Below, in pieces: positions 54,078 to 62,145 of a DNA stretch of 64,000 nt. The notes under the pieces were generated by a model. It had not been told where the DNA came from and searched no databases. It worked only from the letters and a program-made list of their open reading frames with translations. The position numbers and the translations under genes are program-made. The stretch comes from Brachyspira aalborgi (lineage in GTDB: Bacteria > Spirochaetota > Brachyspiria > Brachyspirales > Brachyspiraceae). The stretch's first letter is position 1, and every line of letters starts with the position of its first letter. The stretch covers positions 1,612,001-1,676,000 of the forward strand of contig NZ_SAXU01000001.1 in NCBI RefSeq assembly GCF_008016455.1. Direction: 5' to 3'.

Positions 54078-55942
54078 TTAGAAAGATGAAAAAACTCTCT
54101 CTCTTTGTTTTTCACGAAGATAAAGAAAAAACTTTAAAAGATTTGGCTTCATTAGGATTGGTTCATATAGAAATTGCAAATGGAGTTTCAAGCGATAATA
54201 TAGAAAATATTGTATCTAAAAAGAACGAAGCGATTAGAGCTAAATCTATAATTAATTTGGCTTTATCGGAAGCTAAAAAACTAAAAAAAGACACTTCAAA
54301 TTTGAAAGCGGAAAATACTTCAAAAAAAGCTTTAGAAGTTATAGAAAATATTTTATCAATATCTCAAGCTACCGATAAATTAAAAACCGAAAGAGAAATT
54401 TTGAAAAAAGAACTTTCAATAATAGCTCCTTTCGGCAATTTTAGTTTTAATAAAATTAAAGAATTGCAAGAGAAAACGGAATACAATATATTATTTTATT
54501 CTTCTACGATTAGAGAATTTAACGATTATGATTTTTCTTCATTAAAAGATATATTCGCTTATCCTATTAAAGAAGAAAGCGGAAAAGTTTATTTTATCGT
54601 ATTTAAGAAAAAGAATACGGAAGAAAATTTAACTTTTGATATTGTTAATATGCCTTCAAAATCTTATGACGATATAATTAAAGAGATTTCAAAAATAGAA
54701 AGCGAAATTGAAAATAACGATAATGAGATAATAAAGAGTCAAGTTTACATAAACGCTATAGACAAAGAAATTGATAATTTGAATATATATAATCATTTTG
54801 AAGAAGCTAAAGAAAGTTTTATAGCAAGCGAATCTACCGAAGGAAAAATACTTTATGTTGAAGCTTATATTCCTAAAGATAAAGAAGTTGAAACAAAATT
54901 ATTTTTAGACGAGAAAAAAATCGCTTATATACTTGAAGAGCCTTCAAAATCTGATAATGTTCCCGTTGAGCTTAAGAATAATAAATATTCGAGCGCTTAC
55001 GAACTTATCACAAAATTATTCCAATTGCCAAATTATTTTGAGATAGATTTGACTCCTATGATAGCGGTTTTTTATCCTTTATTCTTTTCTTTCTGTTTCG
55101 GAGATTCGGGATACGGATTGGTTTTAACTATAATGTCTATTATAGGTTTATTTAGCGTTTTGAAAGGAAAAATGAGAGGAGTTGGAATACTTGCTTTAAC
55201 TTTGGGAATTTGCACAATTATAATGGGCATTATTAACGGCGGAAGCGTATTTGGAGTGACAATCGCTTCAAAAACGGATATACCTTTATTTGCCACTTTA
55301 AATAAATATTTGCTAATTACAGACACAAAAGAGAATTGGTTTTTAACTCCGTTTAATACCGCTCTTTTAGTTGGAGTTTTGCATATATTCTTCGCTTTGA
55401 TTGTCGGAGTTATAGATAGAATTAAAACAAGCGATATTGGAGATATATTAGCGGCTATAGGAAAACTTTTATTAATTCCTGGACTTGTTTTATGGTTTTT
55501 AGGCGATATGCAAAATATGGAAGTTATAAAACAGTTCGATAAAATATATTATGTTCTCATGCTTGTCGGCGTAATTCTTCTTTCAATATTGTCGAATATA
55601 GGCAAAAAGCCCGATATATTGAATTCTATACTCGGCATTTACTTTGCGGCTACGGGCATAATGGGCGATACTTTATCGTATATTCGTTTATTCGCTTTGG
55701 GAGCTTCGGGTTCAATACTCGCTTTGGTTATAAATCAAATTGGGACAAGCTTTAAGGCGATACCTGGAGTTGGCATAGTTATTATGGTTGCATTTTTAGT
55801 CTTAGGACATGTCGCCATATTTGCTTTGAATATACTCGGAGCTATGGTGCATCCTTTGAGGCTTACATTTGTTGAGTTTTACAATAATGTAGGTTTTGAA
55901 GGAGGCGGAAAAGAATATAAACCTTTAAAAAAGGTTGCTTAA
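54074..55942 (+). CDS. atpI: V-type ATP synthase subunit I (a-subunit)
   Basis: A 622-residue stator membrane subunit. The N-terminal half is cytoplasmic and helical (about 1-330). The C-terminal half has seven to eight spans including YPLFFSFCFGDSGYGLV (residues 337-353), a hallmark, and DTLSYIRLFALGASGSILA, containing the essential Arg that forms the half-channel. It bridges the stalk to the K ring. It overlaps D and is followed by K after 62 bases. Confidence 0.96.
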   Translation: MIRKMKKLSLFVFHEDKEKTLKDLASLGLVHIEIANGVSSDNIENIVSKKNEAIRAKSIINLALSEAKKLKKDTSNLKAENTSKKALEVIENILSISQATDKLKTEREILKKELSIIAPFGNFSFNKIKELQEKTEYNILFYSSTIREFNDYDFSSLKDIFAYPIKEESGKVYFIVFKKKNTEENLTFDIVNMPSKSYDDIIKEISKIESEIENNDNEIIKSQVYINAIDKEIDNLNIYNHFEEAKESFIASESTEGKILYVEAYIPKDKEVETKLFLDEKKIAYILEEPSKSDNVPVELKNNKYSSAYELITKLFQLPNYFEIDLTPMIAVFYPLFFSFCFGDSGYGLVLTIMSIIGLFSVLKGKMRGVGILALTLGICTIIMGIINGGSVFGVTIASKTDIPLFATLNKYLLITDTKENWFLTPFNTALLVGVLHIFFALIVGVIDRIKTSDIGDILAAIGKLLLIPGLVLWFLGDMQNMEVIKQFDKIYYVLMLVGVILLSILSNIGKKPDILNSILGIYFAATGIMGDTLSYIRLFALGASGSILALVINQIGTSFKAIPGVGIVIMVAFLVLGHVAIFALNILGAMVHPLRLTFVEFYNNVGFEGGGKEYKPLKKVA

Positions 55943-55983
55943 AATAGTTTGAAAAAATATTTAATATAGAAAATTATAATTAA

Positions 55984-56472
<489 letters not shown>

Positions 56473-56505
56473 AAGAAAGATAAAACAAACTTATAAACGC
56501 TAACT

Positions 56506-56541
56506 AATCCGTAGGAGTTTTTAATCTCTTACGGATTTTTT
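56506..56541 (+). terminator. Terminator of the V-ATPase operon
   Basis: AATCCGTA (56506-56513) pairs with TACGGATT (56530-56537), with GGAG/CTCT inside, followed by TTTTTTAT. Confidence 0.85.
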
Positions 56542-56576
56542 ATAATTTTTCGCTTAAAAAAATTTTAATTTAATGC

Positions 56577-56605
56577 TTGACATTTATTTTTAAAAATGTT
56601 ATAAT
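56577..56605 (+). promoter_or_regulatory. Sigma70-type promoter of pentamer locus B
   Basis: TTGACA (56577-56582), 17 bases, TATAAT (56600-56605), perfect consensus. An ATG begins at 56613, about where transcription would start, so the message may be leaderless. Confidence 0.8.
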
Positions 56606-56612
56606 TTCAATC

Positions 56613-56687
56613 ATGAAAGTAAATGGTGATAATATAAACAATAAATTCTGCAGCAGCTCAGCTCAGCTCAGCTCAGTATCACTTTAA
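56613..56687 (+). CDS. Short ORF reading through the (CAGCT)4 array, locus B (out of frame)
   Basis: From ATG 56613 the frame enters the pentamer array and stops at TAA 56685 after 24 codons. If one pentamer were lost (or two gained), the frame would continue to TAA 56845 with LNFFQVYVYLLIIK and further hydrophobic residues, about 76 residues in all. A second frame, reached by gain of one unit, is also open, but the LNFF frame matches locus C. Upstream of the array is KFC, as in locus C. Product inferred, not demonstrated. Confidence 0.45.
   Translation: MKVNGDNINNKFCSSSAQLSSVSL
56654..56676 (+). repeat. Pentanucleotide array (CAGCT)4 plus CAG
   Basis: Four perfect CAGCT units and a partial fifth. 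It sits at the same place relative to start codon and downstream LNFF frame as the arrays at 25055 and 63846. Confidence 0.95.
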
Positions 56688-56908
56688 ACTTTTTTCAAGT
56701 TTATGTTTACTTATTAATTATAAAAACTATTATATTTATTTTGAGTTCATATTTAATAAAATCGTTTATTCAATTAAATGTTTTTATTCACATTTTTATA
56801 TACAAAATATTTTTGGGAAAAATAAAAACAAGTATCACTGTATAATACTAGTTATATGTTATAATATAATTAAAAATAAATATTTAGCCGAAAGACGAAG
56901 GAGAAAAA

Positions 56909-57259
56909 ATGGAACAAAACAATGTTCAAGAACAAATTATTAAGAATAACGACAGTTCGGAAAAAAGCTGGATTGCATGCTTGTTGTTATGCATATTTTT
57001 AGGAGAGATTTACGGGCATAAATTTTATGTCGGCAGAGTAAAAGAGGCTTTGATTATGTGGGCGGTTCTTATAGTCTCTATTATCTTGGCTTTCGTTGGC
57101 ATGGGAACGGCGGTATTATCTTCCGCTTTGCTTGGATTTTTAGTTACGGGTTTGGGAATTGTAGGAATAAGTGCATATTGTCTCATAATAATTATAGATT
57201 TATTTGTTATACTCGTAGGAAAATTCAAAGACGCCGAAGGAAAATTTGTGACTAAATAA
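56909..57259 (+). CDS. TM2 domain membrane protein
   Basis: A 116-residue protein with the TM2 domain: W-I-A-C-L-L-L-C-I-F-L-G-E-I-Y-G-H-K-F-Y-V-G-R, two hydrophobic segments joined by a short turn, ending VGKFKDAEGKFV. An extra hydrophobic span (about 62-85) separates the two parts. The family's function in bacteria is unknown. It has AAGGAG six bases before the ATG. It is downstream of pentamer locus B and followed 14 bases later by a nuclease-like gene, so it may be transcribed with it. Confidence 0.8.
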   Translation: MEQNNVQEQIIKNNDSSEKSWIACLLLCIFLGEIYGHKFYVGRVKEALIMWAVLIVSIILAFVGMGTAVLSSALLGFLVTGLGIVGISAYCLIIIIDLFVILVGKFKDAEGKFVTK

Positions 57260-57273
57260 TAAAGGATATAATT

Positions 57274-58353
57274 ATGGATAAAAAATTAGATAAATTTCTT
57301 TCGGAATATTCAAATATTGAATTTTCTAAAGTAAATAAAAATATTTTTGAAATATCGGGTTTTCCACATTACGAAACGGTTTTTAATAATGTTTTAGCTT
57401 TCTTTTTAGATAGTTCGGAAAGTCATAATTTTAAAAATATAGTTTATAAAAGTTTATTGGAATTGCTTAAATCTAAATCCGATAAAATAGATTTATACGA
57501 TGAAGAAACTTGGGAAGTAAACAGAGAAGAAAGCACGGACAATGGAAAACTTATAGATATTTTAATAAAAAGTGAAAATTACATTATAGGAATTGAAACT
57601 AAAATAAACGCTTCGCTCACTAACGATATAGACGATTATTATAATCATATAGAAAAAATAAAAGAAAACGGACAGAAACCTATTTTTGTAATTTTAAGCA
57701 AAAAATCTATTGATGAAAATAGAAAAAATATTTTTAATATTACTCATAAAGAATTAAAATCTATATTGGAAAAGAATATAAATCTTAATGATAATAATAA
57801 ATACGCTTATTTGTTAAAAGATTTTTTAGAGAATATGAATAATTTTTACGGAGGTTCGACAATGAACAAAGAATTTATAGAGCTTTTAAAAGACGAGGAA
57901 AAAGCGGAAAAAATAAAAGACATATATTTTAATGTATATGAAGTCAGAAAAGAATTAGAAAGGAATGCAAGAGAATTGAAAAACGAATTAAATGCAAATC
58001 CTAAAATTTTTAAATCTTCAAGAATAATTAAGCCTAATTGGACTATAAATATATGTATTGAATTATCTAAATATTTTTATAATGAATGTGAATTTGTTAT
58101 AGAAATTTATATTGGGGTTAATGATAGTTATGAAGTATTTATATATTTTAGGAAAAATAGCAAAGTTTTAAAATTTGATGAAAAATTAGATAAATTCATG
58201 AAAGATATAACGGCTAATTTTTATAAAAATTTTGAATTAAGTAAAGGCGAATACGATGAATTGATGGCAAATTTGAATAAAGAAAAATTATTTGAATTAG
58301 TAAAATGCATAGAGGAAAATTGCTCTAAATTAAAATCAAAAAATAATATTTAA
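57274..58353 (+). CDS. PD-(D/E)XK nuclease superfamily protein
   Basis: A 359-residue protein with the N-terminal pattern FEISGFPHYETVFNNVLAFFLDSSESHNF found in the PDDEXK_4 (PF14281-like) family, then the core D-I-L-I at residues 93-96 and IGIETKI near 102-108, giving a D-x-n-E-x-K site. This fold cuts DNA in defence and repair proteins. It is 14 bases downstream of the TM2 gene in the accessory region. A defensive role is only inferred from its fold and location. Confidence 0.8.
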   Translation: MDKKLDKFLSEYSNIEFSKVNKNIFEISGFPHYETVFNNVLAFFLDSSESHNFKNIVYKSLLELLKSKSDKIDLYDEETWEVNREESTDNGKLIDILIKSENYIIGIETKINASLTNDIDDYYNHIEKIKENGQKPIFVILSKKSIDENRKNIFNITHKELKSILEKNINLNDNNKYAYLLKDFLENMNNFYGGSTMNKEFIELLKDEEKAEKIKDIYFNVYEVRKELERNARELKNELNANPKIFKSSRIIKPNWTINICIELSKYFYNECEFVIEIYIGVNDSYEVFIYFRKNSKVLKFDEKLDKFMKDITANFYKNFELSKGEYDELMANLNKEKLFELVKCIEENCSKLKSKNNI

Positions 58354-58379
58354 TTAATTTAAAACAAGGAGAAAATAAA

Positions 58380-58643
58380 ATGAAATTTGATTTGGAAACA
58401 TTAAAAACTTGGATTAAAGAGAATAAGAAAATTGATGTAATATTTTTCGCTCTTTTAATTTTGCTTATATTACAAGGAATATACTTATTCTTTAATTCTA
58501 ATCCCGAGACGATTGTGTCGAAGCTTTGGGAAGGAAACACTCTCGTTTTTACCATACTTAAAACTTTTATATTAAACGGTTTTTTATTGGTAGGAATATT
58601 TATGGTAAGAGTATATTTATTCATAATAAAAAAAGACAAATAA
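58380..58643 (+). CDS. Hypothetical small membrane protein (87 aa)
   Basis: Two hydrophobic segments (about residues 22-39 and 55-83), with a charged N-terminal helix (LKTWIKENKKID). Unrecognised. It follows the PD-(D/E)XK gene by 26 bases with a GGAG ribosome-binding site seven bases upstream, and the next lipoprotein gene has the same upstream sequence, so all are likely co-transcribed. Confidence 0.55.
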   Translation: MKFDLETLKTWIKENKKIDVIFFALLILLILQGIYLFFNSNPETIVSKLWEGNTLVFTILKTFILNGFLLVGIFMVRVYLFIIKKDK

Positions 58644-58678
58644 TTTTAATTAAATTTTTATACATAGGAGAAAATAAA

Positions 58679-59653
58679 ATGAAAACAACAATTAAAATTT
58701 TACTAACTTTAACTACTATCTCTATGATAGGAATTTACGCTTGCGATGGAGGAGAACTTTCTTCAAAATTGGATGGAAAAGTTTATACAAATTATATTGA
58801 TGATGTATTAGTTTCGATTACTTTTTCTTCCAATAAATTAAAGATATCTGGCGATGGGTTGGTAGCTTTTGCTGGTTTATTGGTAGATTATACATTATTA
58901 AAAAATGTGGGTAAAAATAAATCAATTTACCATGTCACGGTGTTTGGTATGGGAGGTACATTAGGCATTGAACTAAAAGGAGATAGATTATATACATATG
59001 AAGGTCATTGGAAGTCCGCAGACGATGTAAAATTTACACCCGAATATATTAACACTAATTATTTTAAGTTTTCGCATAATTTAAGGGAAGTAAATAAAGG
59101 AGTAGAAATGAAAAGATTAATCTTAATATTTATTTTTGTTTCGGGTATAAATCTATTCGCACAGGCAAATTTTAGTTTATATATATATAAGGGAAAAGCT
59201 AATTATTTAAAAGGATATAATCAATATTTGCCTTCTGTTTATTATATTTTTAATTATATATTAAATATAAATAATTATTTAATTGAAAAAGAATATATTT
59301 ATAATTATACGAATAAAAAAATGTATTTGCTTAAAGATTATTATAGTTATTATTATGGTTCTTTATATAATCCGAAAAGAGATTTAGTATTAAAATATTA
59401 TGATTTAAATGGAAAACAGAGAACCAATGATTATGAATTTACTATAAGAACGGTTAAAGGCACTAATAGATATGGAGATGAAATAATCGAAGATAATTAT
59501 TATGATTACACTAGTAAGGACATTAATAATGATTATTTAAAAATATTTAGTTCTTGGAGCATTCAATCATATGAAAATAGCTTAAAACTGCCAAATGTTA
59601 TAAACCCTAAAAATATTGGGTTATATGATATATGGGGCGGTTATTGGCATTAG
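58679..59653 (+). CDS. Lipoprotein fused in frame to the start of the next gene
   Basis: The 324-residue frame appears to be two genes. Residues 1-143 are a small lipoprotein: signal KTTIKILLTLTTISMIGIYAC with Cys22, then a beta-rich domain. Residue 144 is a methionine (base 59108) with AAAGGAG seven bases upstream and a fresh signal peptide, KRLILIFIFVSGINLFAQ, so a second gene starts here in the same frame. The lipoprotein has no stop codon before it, suggesting a small indel near 59080 has removed the original stop. The second part ends at a frameshift near 59640. Confidence 0.6.
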   Translation: MKTTIKILLTLTTISMIGIYACDGGELSSKLDGKVYTNYIDDVLVSITFSSNKLKISGDGLVAFAGLLVDYTLLKNVGKNKSIYHVTVFGMGGTLGIELKGDRLYTYEGHWKSADDVKFTPEYINTNYFKFSHNLREVNKGVEMKRLILIFIFVSGINLFAQANFSLYIYKGKANYLKGYNQYLPSVYYIFNYILNINNYLIEKEYIYNYTNKKMYLLKDYYSYYYGSLYNPKRDLVLKYYDLNGKQRTNDYEFTIRTVKGTNRYGDEIIEDNYYDYTSKDINNDYLKIFSSWSIQSYENSLKLPNVINPKNIGLYDIWGGYWH

Positions 59654-60084
59654 GTTCTGAATATCAAATTGATGATGATGATTCCAGAGAATATAATGGT
59701 TATGATTATTCAGGTAAAGATTATATATTTGGAACAAACATATATGATTATAATAGATATACTAATTATTATATTATAGATTTAGAAACTAAATCAAAAA
59801 TAAATTATAAAAATGTTATCAACAAAGAAGAATACGAGAAAAGATTGAAAGAATATGAAAATAAATTAAAAGAAAGAGAAGAAAAAGTAGCGGAACTTGA
59901 AGCCGAAATATCTAAAAATATGGATAGTCTTGAAAGTTTAAGGAAGTATAAAGATTATTTTATTAGAGAAAAAACGGCGTTTTATATGGCGCATTGCATT
60001 ATAGAAGCAAAGAAGAAGCGGAAGCTATGGCTGAAAAAGTTTGGAAGAATAGTGGCGATACGGCTCGTCAGTATAGCGAATTAA
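59632..60084 (+). pseudogene. Middle fragment of the broken exported gene
   Basis: Reads LGSEYQIDDDDSREYNG, the coiled coil and REKTAFYMAH, then the wrong frame (CIIEAKKKRKLWL...). The coding part ends at the GCATT duplication at 59991-60000. The ATG at 59632 has no good ribosome-binding site. Confidence 0.6.
59991..60000 (+). repeat. GCATT tandem duplication
   Basis: Two perfect GCATT units in the coding frame. Removal of one unit restores the downstream frame (FYMAHYRSKEEAEAM). Confidence 0.85.
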
Positions 60085-60374
60085 ATGGGCTTGAGTATAA
60101 ATTGGAAAAGAATAAAAAAGAGATAGAAGAACTTAAAAATGAATTGGAAGAGCTAAAAAATATAAAAAAAGATATGGAAAAAAATGAGTATATAAAATAC
60201 TTCAGGGAAAAATTTCCAGAATTAGAAAATGATTTTTACTATTTAGGAGAAAATTCTATAACTACAAATAGTATTAATTTTATACCTTTCAAATATTTAA
60301 AACCTTATTTTGAAGAGAGTGTTAAAACTAAAGAACAGTTTTATAAATTGATTAATTTTGAAAATGAAAAATAA
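59994..60374 (+). pseudogene. 3' fragment of the broken exported gene
   Basis: Begins in frame at HYRSKEEAEAMAEKVWK and continues as a charged helical region with KNKKEIEELKNELEELKN to LINFENEK. It has no ribosome-binding site of its own; removing one GCATT unit joins it to the middle fragment. Confidence 0.6.
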
Positions 60375-60543
60375 AATTTTGATTAATTAAATAAAAAAAT
60401 ACAGATATAAAACCTCGTCTTTTTTTAAATATAATTTTGATATAGTAAAAAATAAATTTAAATCTATTGTATTTTATAAAATATTTGATATTATTATATA
60501 TAATAATTTTTATACGAAATATATTAAAACAAAGGAGTAATTA

Positions 60544-61149
60544 ATGAAGTATTTTGTATTTAAACATAAATTAGATAATTTTGAATCAGAAATTGAACCT
60601 TATGAATTCTTGAAAATATTAGAAAAAGGAAAATATGTAATATCTCATTACGAATATGGGTATCATGATAGTAATAAGGTTAGCAATAATTGGAATATTC
60701 TTGGAAAAATGGAAAAAGGAGATGTAATTATTTTAGCAATAGAAAAATGGGGAAAAAATAAATTTTATGGATTTGGATATATAAAACAGCCAAGAAAATT
60801 TAAAGATATACCCAATAAGAAATTAGATTTTGATAAAATTTTTAAAAATGAATATAGTGGAGAATGTAAAGAATATAAAAATAAATATATTAAAGGCAAA
60901 TACAAAGGCATAGTATATTTTAAAGATAAATGTTTTTACACAAATTTATATGATAAAGAATTTAAATATGGACCTCAAAGAGTGGATGTTGATTATTATA
61001 AAATAATATCAAATGGAATAAAATATAAAGTAGAAAGAGAATATAGGATAGATAAGAATGTCTATTTAACGGCTTTTGAAATAAAAAAGAATAAAGCTTT
61101 AAAGATAGTAAGGGACTTACTAAATGATAAGAATTTTGAATTCAGTTAA
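60544..61149 (+). CDS. Hypothetical protein, possible PUA/EVE-like domain
   Basis: A 201-residue protein with good AAGGAG eight bases upstream. The central GDVIILAIEKWGKNKFYGFGYIKQP resembles the 'KGD.i.li..k..k.fyg.g.i' strand pair of PUA/EVE-like domains, which bind modified DNA or RNA bases. The rest is basic and Lys/Tyr-rich, similar to neighbouring accessory genes. The match is short, so the assignment is weak. Confidence 0.5.
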   Translation: MKYFVFKHKLDNFESEIEPYEFLKILEKGKYVISHYEYGYHDSNKVSNNWNILGKMEKGDVIILAIEKWGKNKFYGFGYIKQPRKFKDIPNKKLDFDKIFKNEYSGECKEYKNKYIKGKYKGIVYFKDKCFYTNLYDKEFKYGPQRVDVDYYKIISNGIKYKVEREYRIDKNVYLTAFEIKKNKALKIVRDLLNDKNFEFS

Positions 61150-61202
61150 TAATCTTACAAAAAATTAATTAAAAATATTCTATTAAACCTTATAACAACT
61201 TC

Positions 61203-62078
61203 TTAATTTGAAAACTCGTTTATCTTATTATTCGCCCTTTCAAAATATCTTTCATAAGCTTTCTTGCAATAATTTTCATGTTTGCTTTTTAATCCTACGG
61301 GAGGATTTTCAAATTTATAAGGACCGTTTACTTTCCAACCCGTGAGTATTCCGATATTAATCGCATCAACGGGACATCTAAAAGCGCAACTTGAACACAT
61401 AACGCATTTATTTTTGAATTTTATATTATTATTTTCATCGTTATAAATATTATTTACGGGACATTTTTTAACGCATAAATTACAATGAGTGCATATATTT
61501 TTTACTTTAAATAATCTTCCGTTTATTTTCATCGCGGGATGCTCGATTCTAAATATAAAAGCTATTAATCTGCCGAAAGGAAATTTTTTTAATAAATACT
61601 TTTTTCCTTGCAAAATTTCTTTAACTTCTATCGAACATAAAGATTTTGCCGTTTTCCACATTTTTGAAGCAGTTTCATCCGTATGTCTAAATATCATATT
61701 ATAAGGCATAATATAATGATATTCGTTTGTTAAAATATAACCTTTTGGTTTTAATCTCGCAATTAAAGGTTCTGAAGAAATATTATTTATAGTCAAAGGC
61801 TCGCCCGAAGTTTTTATTATAAATATATTTTTATTTTTAGTTTTTGGAAATAATTTTATAATATCAAAAATCGGATATGGAGCGTTAAATCCATGAATCG
61901 GATAAGCGATTCCCACATAATCATAATTTTGAGGATTTGGCATATTTTCAAAATTATCGCCTACTTTATAAAGCAGAGTTTCAATTTTATTTTCTTCAAA
62001 ATTTTTCTTATATTCTCTCGCAACTTTTTCCGTATTGCCCGTTCCTGAAAACCAATATATAACCGCTTTTTTATTCAT
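61203..62078 (-). CDS. EFR1 family flavodoxin/ferredoxin protein
   Basis: A 291-residue protein with an N-terminal flavodoxin-like domain (YWFSGTGNTEKVAREY, FMN-binding loop) and a C-terminal two-cluster ferredoxin (CTHCNLCVKKCPVNNI and CVMCSSCAFRCPVDAI), each C-x-x-C-x-x-C-x-x-x-C-P. This is the EFR1 arrangement. It can exchange electrons between FMN and two [4Fe-4S] clusters in anaerobic metabolism. It is 67 bases downstream of the SDR fusion on the same strand. Confidence 0.9.
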   Translation of the reverse strand: MNKKAVIYWFSGTGNTEKVAREYKKNFEENKIETLLYKVGDNFENMPNPQNYDYVGIAYPIHGFNAPYPIFDIIKLFPKTKNKNIFIIKTSGEPLTINNISSEPLIARLKPKGYILTNEYHYIMPYNMIFRHTDETASKMWKTAKSLCSIEVKEILQGKKYLLKKFPFGRLIAFIFRIEHPAMKINGRLFKVKNICTHCNLCVKKCPVNNIYNDENNNIKFKNKCVMCSSCAFRCPVDAINIGILTGWKVNGPYKFENPPVGLKSKHENYCKKAYERYFERANNKINEFSN

Positions 62079-62145
62079 TTAATTAAACCTTTATTTTTTA
62101 AATTTAATAATTTTTAAAATTTTTTCATTATTAAAATTTCTTTCG

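Larger units (their letters stand above)
59108..60374 (+). pseudogene. Frameshifted exported Tyr/Asn-rich protein with coiled coil
   Basis: The three frames 59108-59653, 59632-60084 and 59994-60374 read as successive parts of one protein of about 420 residues: signal peptide (residues 1-18), a Tyr/Asn-rich beta region, a charged coiled coil (KRLKEYENKLKEREEKVAEL), a region beginning YRSKEEAEAMAEKV, and a second coiled-coil end. The first break is a one-base shift near 59640. The second is a perfect GCATT duplication at 59991-60000. Function unknown. It is a decaying or switched-off gene. Confidence 0.7.

Noticed and set aside
56674-56946. A second long open frame after the locus B pentamers that runs into the TM2 gene
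   Set aside because: It is open for about 90 codons, but it overlaps the TM2 start and does not match locus C, whereas the LNFF frame does. I kept LNFF as the likely coding frame.
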